This document shows positions 57,510 through 63,689 of a stretch of DNA of 64,000 nt, piece by piece. The DNA is from Pirellula sp. SH-Sr6A (GTDB lineage: Bacteria; Planctomycetota; Planctomycetia; Pirellulales; Pirellulaceae). The position numbers were made by a program, and so were the translations under genes. The stretch spans positions 2,275,988 to 2,339,987 of the forward strand of contig NZ_CP011272.1 in the NCBI RefSeq assembly GCF_001610875.1, written 5' to 3'. Position 1 is the stretch's first letter. Each line of letters begins with the position of its first letter. Under the pieces are notes generated by a model that searched no databases, was not told the origin of the DNA, and was given only the letters and a program-made list of their open reading frames with translations.

Positions 57510-57794
57510 TCAGTTTCCCCTAGTGATCTCCTTCAGCATTTGGATGTCCAGTGCTTGCTCGGCAACCAACTTCTTCAGTCGTTGGTTTTCATCCTCAAGT
57601 TGCTTCAGCCGCTTGGCTTCCTCGCTCTTCATGCCCCCGTATTGGGATCTCCAACGCGACAAGGTCGGTTCGCTGATCTCGAGGGCCTGTAGTACCTCGC
57701 CGACACTCTTGCCCGCAGCGAGCATTGCATCAGCGTCTCGTAGTTTCTTCACAATCTGGTCGGCCGAATGCCGATTTCGCTTTCTCGTCATCAA
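57510..57794 (-). CDS. IS3-family transposase OrfA (DNA-binding part)
   Basis: A 94-residue protein with a helix-turn-helix (SADQIVKKLRDADAMLAAGKSV, then ALEISEPTLSRWRSQYGG) and a leucine-zipper-like coiled coil (EAKRLKQLEDENQRLKKLVAE). This is the standard OrfA of the IS407 group. GGAGGAC lies just upstream of its ATG at 57794. It binds the element ends and forms the fusion with OrfB. Confidence 0.93.
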   Translation of the reverse strand: MMTRKRNRHSADQIVKKLRDADAMLAAGKSVGEVLQALEISEPTLSRWRSQYGGMKSEEAKRLKQLEDENQRLKKLVAEQALDIQMLKEITRGN

Positions 57795-57968
57795 AGTCCT
57801 CCTGCCGTTTGCGGCGATAGACTTTCATAACTCATGGATCAACTTTTGGGGAGCACTCCAATAGGTTATCGATCACATGTTCGATAGCACACGATTGATG
57901 GGAACTCAACGTTAGATCTCGAAACACCTGTCGCAATTCTACTGACAGAAAGAATCCATGTAAGTCCT

Positions 57969-58068
57969 GGGTTTGGGGCGGGAGCCATTCGAATAAAATC
58001 TGGCGACTCAGACCCGTGATCTTTGGTCGCTGTAACGACCGTTGTCACATTCTTCCACCCCCAAACCC
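57969..58068 (+). ncRNA. Candidate structured RNA upstream of the IS110 transposase
   Basis: A perfect 10-bp inverted repeat (GGGTTTGGGG at 57969-57978 with CCCCAAACCC at 58059-58068) encloses a smaller hairpin (GGTCG at 58025-58029 with CGACC at 58036-58040). The closing stem ends exactly before the ATG at 58069. IS110-group elements encode a guide (bridge) RNA in the non-coding end next to the transposase, so this is a candidate for that RNA. It could instead be a translational control structure. No expression evidence is available here. Confidence 0.4.
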
Positions 58069-59406
58069 ATGGAGCTAACCAACATGTTGATTCTCGCTCT
58101 CGACCTCGGCAAATTCAAGACAATGTGCTGCTTTTTCAACACCAAAACACGCAAAGCTGAATTCCAAGTCGCTGCGACTGAACGCGATTATCTTGCCAAA
58201 GTCTTCGCGTCACGCAAAGTCGACCTTGTCGTCATGGAAGCTTGCGGCCCCTCCGGTTGGATCAATGACCTGGCCATCAGCCAGGGACTCAAAACTCTTG
58301 TTTGCTCAACCAACGAAGACGCTTGGAAGTGGTCCAACGTCAAACGCAAGACCGACAAAGACGATGCCCTCAAGCTCGCTCGAATGGCCTCGATGAACGA
58401 ACTTAAGGCTGTGCACATGCCGTCTGAGAAACTTCGAGAATTCCGCTCCTTGGTCAAATATCGCAAGACGCTCGATCATCGCATCTGCAAGATGAAGTGT
58501 GCTATCCGCGCGTGGTTCGTTAATCATGGTATCACCATCGACTCGGGCGAGAAGGCCTGGAACACTGGCCGGAAGCGTATCGATTCATTCCGCAAGCCGC
58601 TATCGGAATGCGAAGACAAGGAACTGTGGCGAGCCGAACTTGATATCGAACTTACGCAGCTCGATGCACTCACCGCTCAGCATGACCTGGTGGTCAAGAA
58701 GCTTGAAGCAATCGGTAAGAACGATAAACGAATCGGACGTATCATGACGATCCCCGGCGTTGGACCAAGAACCGCTGAGATCTTGGTCGCTTGCATCGAC
58801 GATCCGCATCGCTTCTCTAGCGGCCGCGAAGTGTCTGCCTATTTCGGGCTCGTACCACGCCAATATCAATCCGGTGAGACCGACCGAAACGGTCGCATTA
58901 CCAAGCGAGGCAACCCATTAGCTCGAACCATCCTGGTCGAATGCGCATGGGCATCGCTGCGATACAATCCATGGGCCAAGTCCATCTACGAGCGAGTCTG
59001 CGGCAAGCAACGCACTCGCAAAAAGAAAGCTGCTGTGGCACTTGCCCGCAAGATAGCGGTCTTAGCCTGGGCACTGATGCGAGACGACAAAGACTGGGAT
59101 CCGAAGCGCATGATTGACGTCACGGAGTCCTTCGGTCGCATGTCGCCTACCCTCAAAGCCACACTCTCCGAGATGAAGCCCAAGGAGAACAGTGACCAAC
59201 GCAAGAGTCGCCTCCGACGCGAAGCTCGAGCCATTAGAGAGGCTGCGGCTGAGAAAAACGCCAAGGCCAGGCCGGTGAAAACCAAAGCCAAAACGATTGC
59301 AAAATCAGACAAGCCACGCAAGACAGCAGCAACCAAGTCTAGTGCAATTAGCAAACAAACACCAACCAAACCACGGCGAGCAAGAAAGCCCGTACCGGCT
59401 GCCTGA
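58069..59406 (+). CDS. IS110-family transposase (DEDD recombinase)
   Basis: About 445 residues from ATG 58069 (another ATG at 58084, and an in-frame start at 58042). The DEDD RuvC-like domain has LILALDLGKFKT with the first Asp and VMEACGPSG with the Glu; KRKTDKDDALKLARM supplies the last acidic pair. The C-terminal domain has IMTIPGVGPRTAEIL, and the FSSGREVSAYFGLVPRQYQSGE region with the catalytic Ser context, then ITKRGNPLARTILVE. The final 70 residues form a Lys/Ala/Arg-rich basic tail not seen in most members. It appears intact. Confidence 0.92.
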   Translation: MELTNMLILALDLGKFKTMCCFFNTKTRKAEFQVAATERDYLAKVFASRKVDLVVMEACGPSGWINDLAISQGLKTLVCSTNEDAWKWSNVKRKTDKDDALKLARMASMNELKAVHMPSEKLREFRSLVKYRKTLDHRICKMKCAIRAWFVNHGITIDSGEKAWNTGRKRIDSFRKPLSECEDKELWRAELDIELTQLDALTAQHDLVVKKLEAIGKNDKRIGRIMTIPGVGPRTAEILVACIDDPHRFSSGREVSAYFGLVPRQYQSGETDRNGRITKRGNPLARTILVECAWASLRYNPWAKSIYERVCGKQRTRKKKAAVALARKIAVLAWALMRDDKDWDPKRMIDVTESFGRMSPTLKATLSEMKPKENSDQRKSRLRREARAIREAAAEKNAKARPVKTKAKTIAKSDKPRKTAATKSSAISKQTPTKPRRARKPVPAA

Positions 59407-59860
59407 TGCGTTTGACATCGGAGAACGAATGCGCCTTGCTCGCCAATTTACAAAACGAATCATTGGACAACCAGTATCGCGGGCTGATCATTCAGATCGG
59501 AGAACGAATTGGACCATGGATTCAACAATAACCCGACAACACCATTTTAACCACGGAGCCAGTGTAACCAGCGATTAACAGACAGCCATCAAGGAGAAGA
59601 CCTACCCAATCGACTCAACACCCATCAAAACTGACACTGACGGTTCCATTAGGACATGAGCTTCGGCTCACGGAATCGTCAAACACGTCGCCCTAAAGAA
59701 TGTGTCGTCGAACGGAAGGTAGCTTGCTGCTCACAGAAGCCTCCAGGCAAGCTATAGCCACTGCGGAACAACATCGAATCAAAGATGCTTGAACCGTGTA
59801 TGGATAACTGAGGGGACGCTACCTGCATCAGCAGGCGCACAAGACCGAAGAGCGTTTACA
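59407..59860 (+). other. Long structured 3' non-coding region after the IS110 transposase
   Basis: No gene is supported. Visible structure: a 14-base direct repeat ATCGGAGAACGAAT (59417-59430 and 59496-59509), a hairpin TGAGC-TTCG-GCTCA at 59657-59670 with a UUCG tetraloop, and a longer hairpin TAGCTTG (59720-59726) with CAAGCTA (59748-59754). IS1111-type relatives carry their guide RNA downstream of the transposase, so this is the alternative place for such an RNA. Confidence 0.5.
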
Positions 59861-59947
59861 CCTCGAATAGTCGTTTAATCAACATCCTTGTATCGCAGTC
59901 ACAATCGCCAGGGCCAAGCTCCCTCAAAGCTCTCCAACAAAGGCACC

Positions 59948-60040
59948 GGTGCCCTCCGCTGCGCCGCTTGTCATTCGCCATACGCTCCGCATGCGCTGCG
60001 CCGGGGTGAGCGACCGACAAGCGGCTCCGACGAAGGCACC
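59948..60040. repeat. Large imperfect inverted repeat
   Basis: Arms of about 30 bases (59948-59978 and 60010-60040) with identical cores GGTGCC and GCCGCTTGTC pair around a GC-rich loop that itself has CGCATGCG-like symmetry. Unlike the attC sites to its right it has no TAAC/GTT ends and no unpaired bases in one arm. It could be a REP-like element or the end of a mobile element. Confidence 0.7.
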
Positions 60041-60116
60041 TACCGGGAACTCTCATGATGTAAAAACAAAAATCCAAAAATCGTGGCGACCGCCACTTGC
60101 AAACCCAGGACTTCAT

Positions 60117-60203
60117 AGTCGACCGCAATCACCCGGTCGCGACGGGAAATTCTCATTTGTAAAACGCCCGATTTCGCGACTCGGGTGCATTGCGTGGTTA
60201 TCC
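60117..60203 (-). other. attC-like integron recombination site 1
   Basis: On the minus strand it runs from GGATAAC (60203-60197) to a degenerate GTCGACT (60123-60117). The arms pair as CGCAAT(G)CACCCG(A)GTCGCGA with its complement, leaving a single unpaired G and a single unpaired A in one arm, the extrahelical bases typical of attC. It closes the cassette carrying the 98-residue gene. Confidence 0.75.
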
Positions 60204-60308
60204 GTCAGGTTTTTGTTGCCACGGAATCATGCCTGCAACGCCTCCAAGCATCTCACCGGATGGGGACCAAATGTCAATGATCCGGTGTTCCGTAATTAGG
60301 TTGCACCC

Positions 60309-60605
60309 CTAATCGTGAAGGTATGTCAAAATCTCGTACGGGGAAAACAACGACACTGTCTTGGGAAATATTTGGAATCGATAGTCCAGTCGTTCCAATC
60401 GATCACGCAATTTGCCTTTGCCCGTTGGGAGCGGAACATCACATTCAAATTCAGGATCTGCAGACGCAACCAAGTCAACAAGTTGGATTGTGGAAATGTC
60501 GAGCGCTGAGAGTGCTGCCTTCCAACGGGCACGCAGCTCAAGTACGGTTTCACGCAATCGGTTGGTATCGAGTATCTCATTCACGTCAGGTACGGATAAC
60601 ACCAC
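60309..60605 (-). CDS. Cassette gene: hypothetical 98-residue protein
   Basis: The frame starts at GTG 60605, just inside the right end of attC site 2, with a further GTG about 20 bases later, the usual place for a cassette gene start. The protein is soluble and helical: TNRLRETVLELRARWKAALSAL, then DISTIQLVDLVASADPEFEC and LFSPYEILTYLHD at the end. I recognise no family. Its single frame, start next to an attC and compact length are all as expected of an integron cassette gene. Confidence 0.65.
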   Translation of the reverse strand: MVLSVPDVNEILDTNRLRETVLELRARWKAALSALDISTIQLVDLVASADPEFECDVPLPTGKGKLRDRLERLDYRFQIFPKTVSLFSPYEILTYLHD

Positions 60606-60685
60606 ACATCACCGATGTCCCCGCAAGTGATGCTGCCACTTAAATAACGCACCGTCGGGGAATTCGGTGCATGTGCTTGTTACCT
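60594..60685 (-). other. attC-like integron recombination site 2
   Basis: 92 bases. On the minus strand it runs from AGGTAAC (60685-60679) to GTTATCC (60600-60594). The arms pair as CACAT(G)CACCGA... with CCCCG, leaving an unpaired G, and the pairing is interrupted by a short mismatch. The TAA stop of the upstream cassette gene lies inside its left end. Confidence 0.8.
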
Positions 60686-61180
60686 GCGGTTTGTGCGATC
60701 CTTGGGGATGTCGTACCAGAACGTCCGTCGTTCCCCGCAGCCATCTACAGCAACGTCGATGTATGCTCGGGTGGCTCCTGCCCAGTCGTTTTCATTCAAT
60801 ACTGCGATCGCCGATTTCAGACCCGATTCAGATTGTACCATTCCCGACAGATGCACGAATCCAGTCCCGTTACCTCTTATCATCACATCCAGTTGGGCAC
60901 CGTCGATCTCGTAGAGTTTTGGTACGTAGCAATATCTCGTTCCTGAGTAATGAATCGAAGATGCGGAAGTCGATACAAGTTTGTAGTGCCCCAATGCTCC
61001 AACGTAGGTCCGTCGATGTGAATATTCTCCGTCATCAAACTCTGTTTGGATTACGAAGGGAATCACGGTTTCCAAGGGTATTGAACCGTCAGCGCAAAGG
61101 CGGTCCGTCCACGATTGCTTAGCGCAAAAGTGCGCAATTAAGGCGGTAGCGATCAATAGCGAACGTAGTCTGAACTTCAT
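60680..61180 (-). CDS. Cassette gene: hypothetical exported protein, 166 residues
   Basis: ATG 61180 gives MKFRLRSLLIATALIAHFC, a basic N-terminus and hydrophobic segment of a type frequent in planctomycete secreted proteins. An in-frame GTG at 61195 adds five residues. The rest is mixed strand with DDGEYSHRRTYVG, SIHYSGTRYCYVPKLYEIDGAQLDVM split near its Cys, and AYIDVAVDGCGERRTFWYDIP. The stop lies inside the next attC. No known family. It follows attC site 3 by 14 bases. Confidence 0.7.
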   Translation of the reverse strand: MKFRLRSLLIATALIAHFCAKQSWTDRLCADGSIPLETVIPFVIQTEFDDGEYSHRRTYVGALGHYKLVSTSASSIHYSGTRYCYVPKLYEIDGAQLDVMIRGNGTGFVHLSGMVQSESGLKSAIAVLNENDWAGATRAYIDVAVDGCGERRTFWYDIPKDRTNRR

Positions 61181-61182
61181 CG

Positions 61183-61506
61183 TCACCTTTTGCACGTAAC
61201 GAAAAGGATCAGCGGGCGGCGGGAATTGACGCTGAGCTCACGAGAACGCTCACCACCGCCGCTCCGTTGCATCCCATGGTTCTGGCATTTCTTCGGTCTG
61301 AGATTCGTGCTCTTGCTCAACGCAGCGGTGCTCGTTATCGTAATCGATCTCGGCATCGTACGTTGCGCCGCCTCGAATGACCGAGCAACGGTATCGATCG
61401 AAAGTCGATAAACGTCGAGTCGTTCGTGGTCAAAAGATTGCGCAGTCATCAGGCTGGTTCCGATTACGATTACGAGCACCGTCGCTACGCGACTGAGCAC
61501 GAGCAC
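61183..61506 (-). CDS. Cassette gene: short protein with membrane segment, reads through attC
   Basis: A 107-residue frame starting at GTG 61506. The first 25 residues are a hydrophobic membrane or signal segment (VLSRVATVLVIVIGTSLM), followed by FDHERLDVYRLSIDTVARSFEAAQRTM. The last 30 residues (QRSGGGERSRELSVNSRRP and onward) are encoded by attC site 3 itself, so only the first 75 or so are likely native. The frame is open further upstream, so the start is uncertain. Low confidence as a distinct functional gene. Confidence 0.45.
   Translation of the reverse strand: MLVLSRVATVLVIVIGTSLMTAQSFDHERLDVYRLSIDTVARSFEAAQRTMPRSITITSTAALSKSTNLRPKKCQNHGMQRSGGGERSRELSVNSRRPLILFVTCKR
61194..61285 (-). 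other. attC-like integron recombination site 3
   Basis: 92 bases. On the minus strand it runs from CCAGAAC (61285-61279) to GTTACGT (61200-61194). The arms pair as GGAT(G)CAACGG(A)GCGGCGG with its complement, with the same unpaired G and A as sites 1 and 4. The left core departs from the TAAC form of the other sites. Confidence 0.78.
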
Positions 61507-61549
61507 GGCAGCCAGAACGACACGGTTGAACCGACTGTTCTGTTGTCTT

Positions 61550-62023
61550 TTAGGGGAGCAACGCTCGGAGTTCGGAAATCAGCCCAATCACTTTCTCTCG
61601 ATTCTTTCCGAGCAATACCCATTTGGGAAGTCTGTTTACCATTGACCATTTCGAGCTTTGAGGTCGTGGTCGATCTTTGAGGATCACAAATGCAGACAAA
61701 TCGTTTGCATGCTGATGATTCAGTATTGCCAATACGTTGTTACCGATTTGGCCGACCGCCCATATTGTGTAACCGAAGTACGGTTCGCGTAAGTTGGCGA
61801 GAACGAAGTTGGCGAAATCGGATTCCCAAGTTGGGATCGGCCAGTCGTGGTGAAACGCGCATGACGGACACGTGAATCTGACGTTGGTTGGGCGCCACGG
61901 GATCGCATAGCGTGACTCAGCGTGTATTACAGCGCGGTTGGCACATCGCGGGCATTTGCAGAACACGACACGAAGGTAGTCAGTCAGACAAGCATTGAAA
62001 CCGTGATGCTCGGAAGTTGTCAT
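61550..62023 (-). CDS. Cassette gene: zinc-ribbon protein, 157 residues
   Basis: From ATG 62023 (GTG at 62035 adds four residues). Two CxxC pairs, CKCPRCANR and FTCPSCAFH, about 30 residues apart, form a probable zinc ribbon; DWPIPTWESDFANFVLANL and AVGQIGNNVLAILNHQHAND follow. The domain resembles CpXC-like proteins, a loose match from the Cys spacing only. Function unknown. No attC was found between it and the gene at 61506, so the two may share a cassette. Confidence 0.7.
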   Translation of the reverse strand: MTTSEHHGFNACLTDYLRVVFCKCPRCANRAVIHAESRYAIPWRPTNVRFTCPSCAFHHDWPIPTWESDFANFVLANLREPYFGYTIWAVGQIGNNVLAILNHQHANDLSAFVILKDRPRPQSSKWSMVNRLPKWVLLGKNREKVIGLISELRALLP

Positions 62024-62094
62024 GGTTGTGTGCACGCTGTATCTGACAACAGAACGGCCAAATTCAGCGAGTTCGAGGAGAAATTTCCACGCCG

Positions 62095-62151
62095 ATCAGA
62101 ACGCCTGACCGAGCACTTCGCTACAAATTTTTTGCTCGTCTGTATTCTGAT
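62095..62151 (-). repeat. Hairpin after the 91-residue membrane gene
   Basis: ATCAGAA...CGAGCA at one side (62095-62115) pairs with TGCTCG...TTCTGAT (62133-62151) over about 19 bases with mismatches. It begins one base after the stop at 62152. It may be a terminator without a T-run or a decayed attC. Confidence 0.6.
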
Positions 62152-62427
62152 TCAACTGCAACCACGTGATGGACAATCGCAACTGCGTCGATTGATAATC
62201 AGCGAAATCGCAGTGACTAGCGAGACCATGAAAATAGCTGCCGAAGTTGCAGTAAGTAACGTACTGAGTTGGAGCGCTGCCAATTGGGTTCCATTCAACG
62301 GCCCATCAATGGATTGAAGCGTTGTTGAGTTCAGGTGTACAGCCGAGACGAGAACCCAAAATGCGAATCCAAATGTTGCCACCGAAGTCAACGCGCCCCA
62401 TAGTTTTTTACCATCAATTGATTTCAT
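62152..62427 (-). CDS. Cassette gene: small two-helix membrane protein, 91 residues
   Basis: ATG 62427 begins 32 bases after attC site 4. Two transmembrane helices are clear (LWGALTSVATFGFAFWVLVS and LLTATSAAIFMVSLVTAISLI cut at 21) with a short polar loop, and the protein ends INRRSCDCPSRGCS. No known family. Small membrane proteins of this sort are common cargo in cassette arrays. Confidence 0.7.
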   Translation of the reverse strand: MKSIDGKKLWGALTSVATFGFAFWVLVSAVHLNSTTLQSIDGPLNGTQLAALQLSTLLTATSAAIFMVSLVTAISLIINRRSCDCPSRGCS

Positions 62428-62458
62428 TTTCCGTCCTCAATTGCAAAATTAGGGAATC

Positions 62459-62549
62459 GACAAACGCCAGCCGTCACCGGGCACGGAGAGACGACTTTCC
62501 AATTGTGAAACCATGCAAGCCGTGCTCCGTGTGCACGGCTTTGTTATCC
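62459..62549 (-). other. attC-like integron recombination site 4
   Basis: 91 bases. On the minus strand it runs from GGATAAC (62549-62543) to GTTTGTC (62465-62459). The arms pair as AGCCGT(G)CAC.CGG(A)GCACGG with its complement, again leaving unpaired G and A. An inner perfect 9-bp hairpin (AAGCCGTGC with GCACGGCTT) is also possible. Confidence 0.8.
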
Positions 62550-62632
62550 GCCGGTTTGAGTTCAGCGTTGGCGGAGTGTTCACGATAGTCTAGCCGATTG
62601 AAGGTTGCCGGAAATGATCTGTGGCACATTTG

Positions 62633-62812
62633 TCATGTTTCGTGCCGGTCCGAACCGCATTTGAAGCACTGTGCGGCATGACGCGATCGCAATGTTTGAC
62701 CGCAGTGTTGGCACCAGGGCATCGGATAGACCAGCGTTTGAACCATTCCGAAGACGGAGGCAATTGATGGATGATGCGACTCAATCCTCAAAACTTTAGT
62801 CTGCACCTTCAT
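62633..62812 (-). CDS. 59-residue zinc-ribbon protein, first gene of the cassette array
   Basis: A short gene, ATG 62812 to TGA 62633. The product begins MKVQTKVLRIESHHPSIASV and ends with a compact zinc ribbon, PWCQHCGQTLRSRHAAQC and FKCGSDRHET, with cysteines at 34, 37, 49 and 52. The Cys spacing is that of small rubredoxin/ZnR-type knuckles. It ends 84 bases before attC site 4, so it is the cargo of the outermost visible cassette. Overlapping frames on both strands lack any such motif. Confidence 0.7.
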   Translation of the reverse strand: MKVQTKVLRIESHHPSIASVFGMVQTLVYPMPWCQHCGQTLRSRHAAQCFKCGSDRHET

Positions 62813-62833
62813 TCCGGATTAGCACCATTCGTC

Positions 62834-63170
62834 TTACCTCCGCGTCTCTCCGCGATCTCCGCGGTTAACCCCTCTTCGGCGGATTGGTAATGCCACCCAA
62901 CCAGACCCCATCCCAGAGATAATCAATCTTACTGCGGTTGTTTGAATGCAGTCGTGAATCAACCGCAGAGGGGGCGGAGGATCGCGGAGTTGATACCGAG
63001 TCGTTGTTGATGATGCGTGCCTTCCAATGCGTTTGCCGAATGTTCGCCTCCTCTTGCGTTTGGTTCTTTTCTTTGGGCCTTAGCGCCTTTGCGAGAAACT
63101 TCTTCTTGGTGCCTGGGGGGGGAAGTTGCGCGCCAAGGTGCAAAGTTGGTAAGGATGGGGGACAAGAGAT
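62834..63170. repeat. Dispersed repeat block, right flank of the island, unit 1
   Basis: Matches the first unit at 55201-55545 in the same orientation: the CCGCGG-rich start, GGCGGATTGGTAATGCCACC, AATCAATCTTACTGC, GTCGTTGTTGA and CGCCTTTGCGAGAAACT are all shared, with scattered changes. It begins just outside the zinc-ribbon gene. Chance frames inside it are not accepted as genes. Confidence 0.85.
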
Positions 63171-63328
63171 GGAGGGAATCGAATGAATTGCGAACTTCAT
63201 CGGACTGGCTTCAGATCACTTTTTAAAGCTCGTCACACATCACGATCCCCTCTCTTCATCCCCTTTTCTCCCATTGCGAGCTTAGCGCTTTAGCGAGAAA
63301 GCTCTGGGTTCTGGATTGGTGCGAGCTT

Positions 63329-63497
63329 AGCGCCTTTGCGAGAAACTGCCGGCAGGAAGAAGTGGCTCGCCAAGGCGCAAAGCTCGCAATGGGAATACAG
63401 GAACGGATTGGTGACGCGTCCCGTCTACGACACTTTTAAGAGCTTATCAATCTTGCTGCTATGGATTGAATTCAGTGGTGAATCAACCGCGGAGGGG
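63329..63497. repeat. Dispersed repeat block, right flank of the island, unit 2
   Basis: Matches about 55455-55620 in the same orientation: CTTTGCGAGAAACTGCC, GGAAGAAGTGGCTCGCC, AGGAACGGATTGGTGA and GGATTGAATTCAGTGGTGAA are nearly identical. Identity here is visibly higher than in unit 1. Confidence 0.85.
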
Positions 63498-63541
63498 GCG
63501 GAGTTCCGCGGAGTTAGAATCGATTTGTCATCGATGATGCG

Positions 63542-63581
63542 AAAAAAGCCGGTGTGTTGCGTTGTTGCAAGACACCGGCTT
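63542..63581 (-). terminator. Terminator of the right-edge gene
   Basis: AAGCCGGTGT (63546-63555) pairs with ACACCGGCTT (63572-63581). Read on the minus strand the stem is followed by TTTTTT. It lies about 110 bases after the stop of the gene at 63690. Confidence 0.88.
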
Positions 63582-63689
63582 GATCGAAAAACCTACTGCA
63601 GTCAGGCTCACAGAGTTCCCTCTGCGAAAGCTGCTAAAGCGGGAAGTTGGTAAAAGCGGACTCGAATGACTCCAGGATGGGATGAATCT

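Larger units (their letters stand above)
56564..57860 (-). mobile_element. Complete IS3-family element, IS407-like
   Basis: A 1297-base element bounded by imperfect inverted repeats: TGGAGTGCCCC at the left end and, reading inwards from the right end, TGGAGTGCTCCCC, with GAGTTATGAAAG shared further in on both sides. It is flanked by ATAG on both sides (56560-56563 and 57861-57864), a 4-base target duplication as expected for the IS407 group. It carries orfA and orfB on the minus strand. In -1 frame at the end of orfA, AGGGGAAAC (57513-57521, minus strand) is a plausible slippery site for the OrfAB fusion. The intact genes, ends and duplication indicate a fairly recent insertion. Confidence 0.9.
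57865..59860 (+). mobile_element. IS110-family element, ends not resolved
   Basis: The region contains an intact IS110-type transposase with non-coding DNA on both sides: about 200 bases before it and about 450 after. IS110 elements usually lack long terminal inverted repeats and target duplications, so I could not place the ends. The limits given are only the IS3 insertion on the left and the start of the next repeat on the right. Confidence 0.45.

Noticed and set aside
59948-60040. A fifth attC site
   Set aside because: The arms pair without extrahelical bases and no TAAC or GTT core lies at either end, so I list it only as an inverted repeat.
59856-60128. 90-residue minus-strand frame between the IS110 element and the array
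   Set aside because: It runs through the large inverted repeat and into attC site 1, is Arg/Cys-rich and has no motif.
62590-62784. 64-residue minus-strand frame overlapping the zinc-ribbon gene
   Set aside because: The alternative frame encodes a clean pair of CxxC knuckles with an ATG, whereas this one does not.
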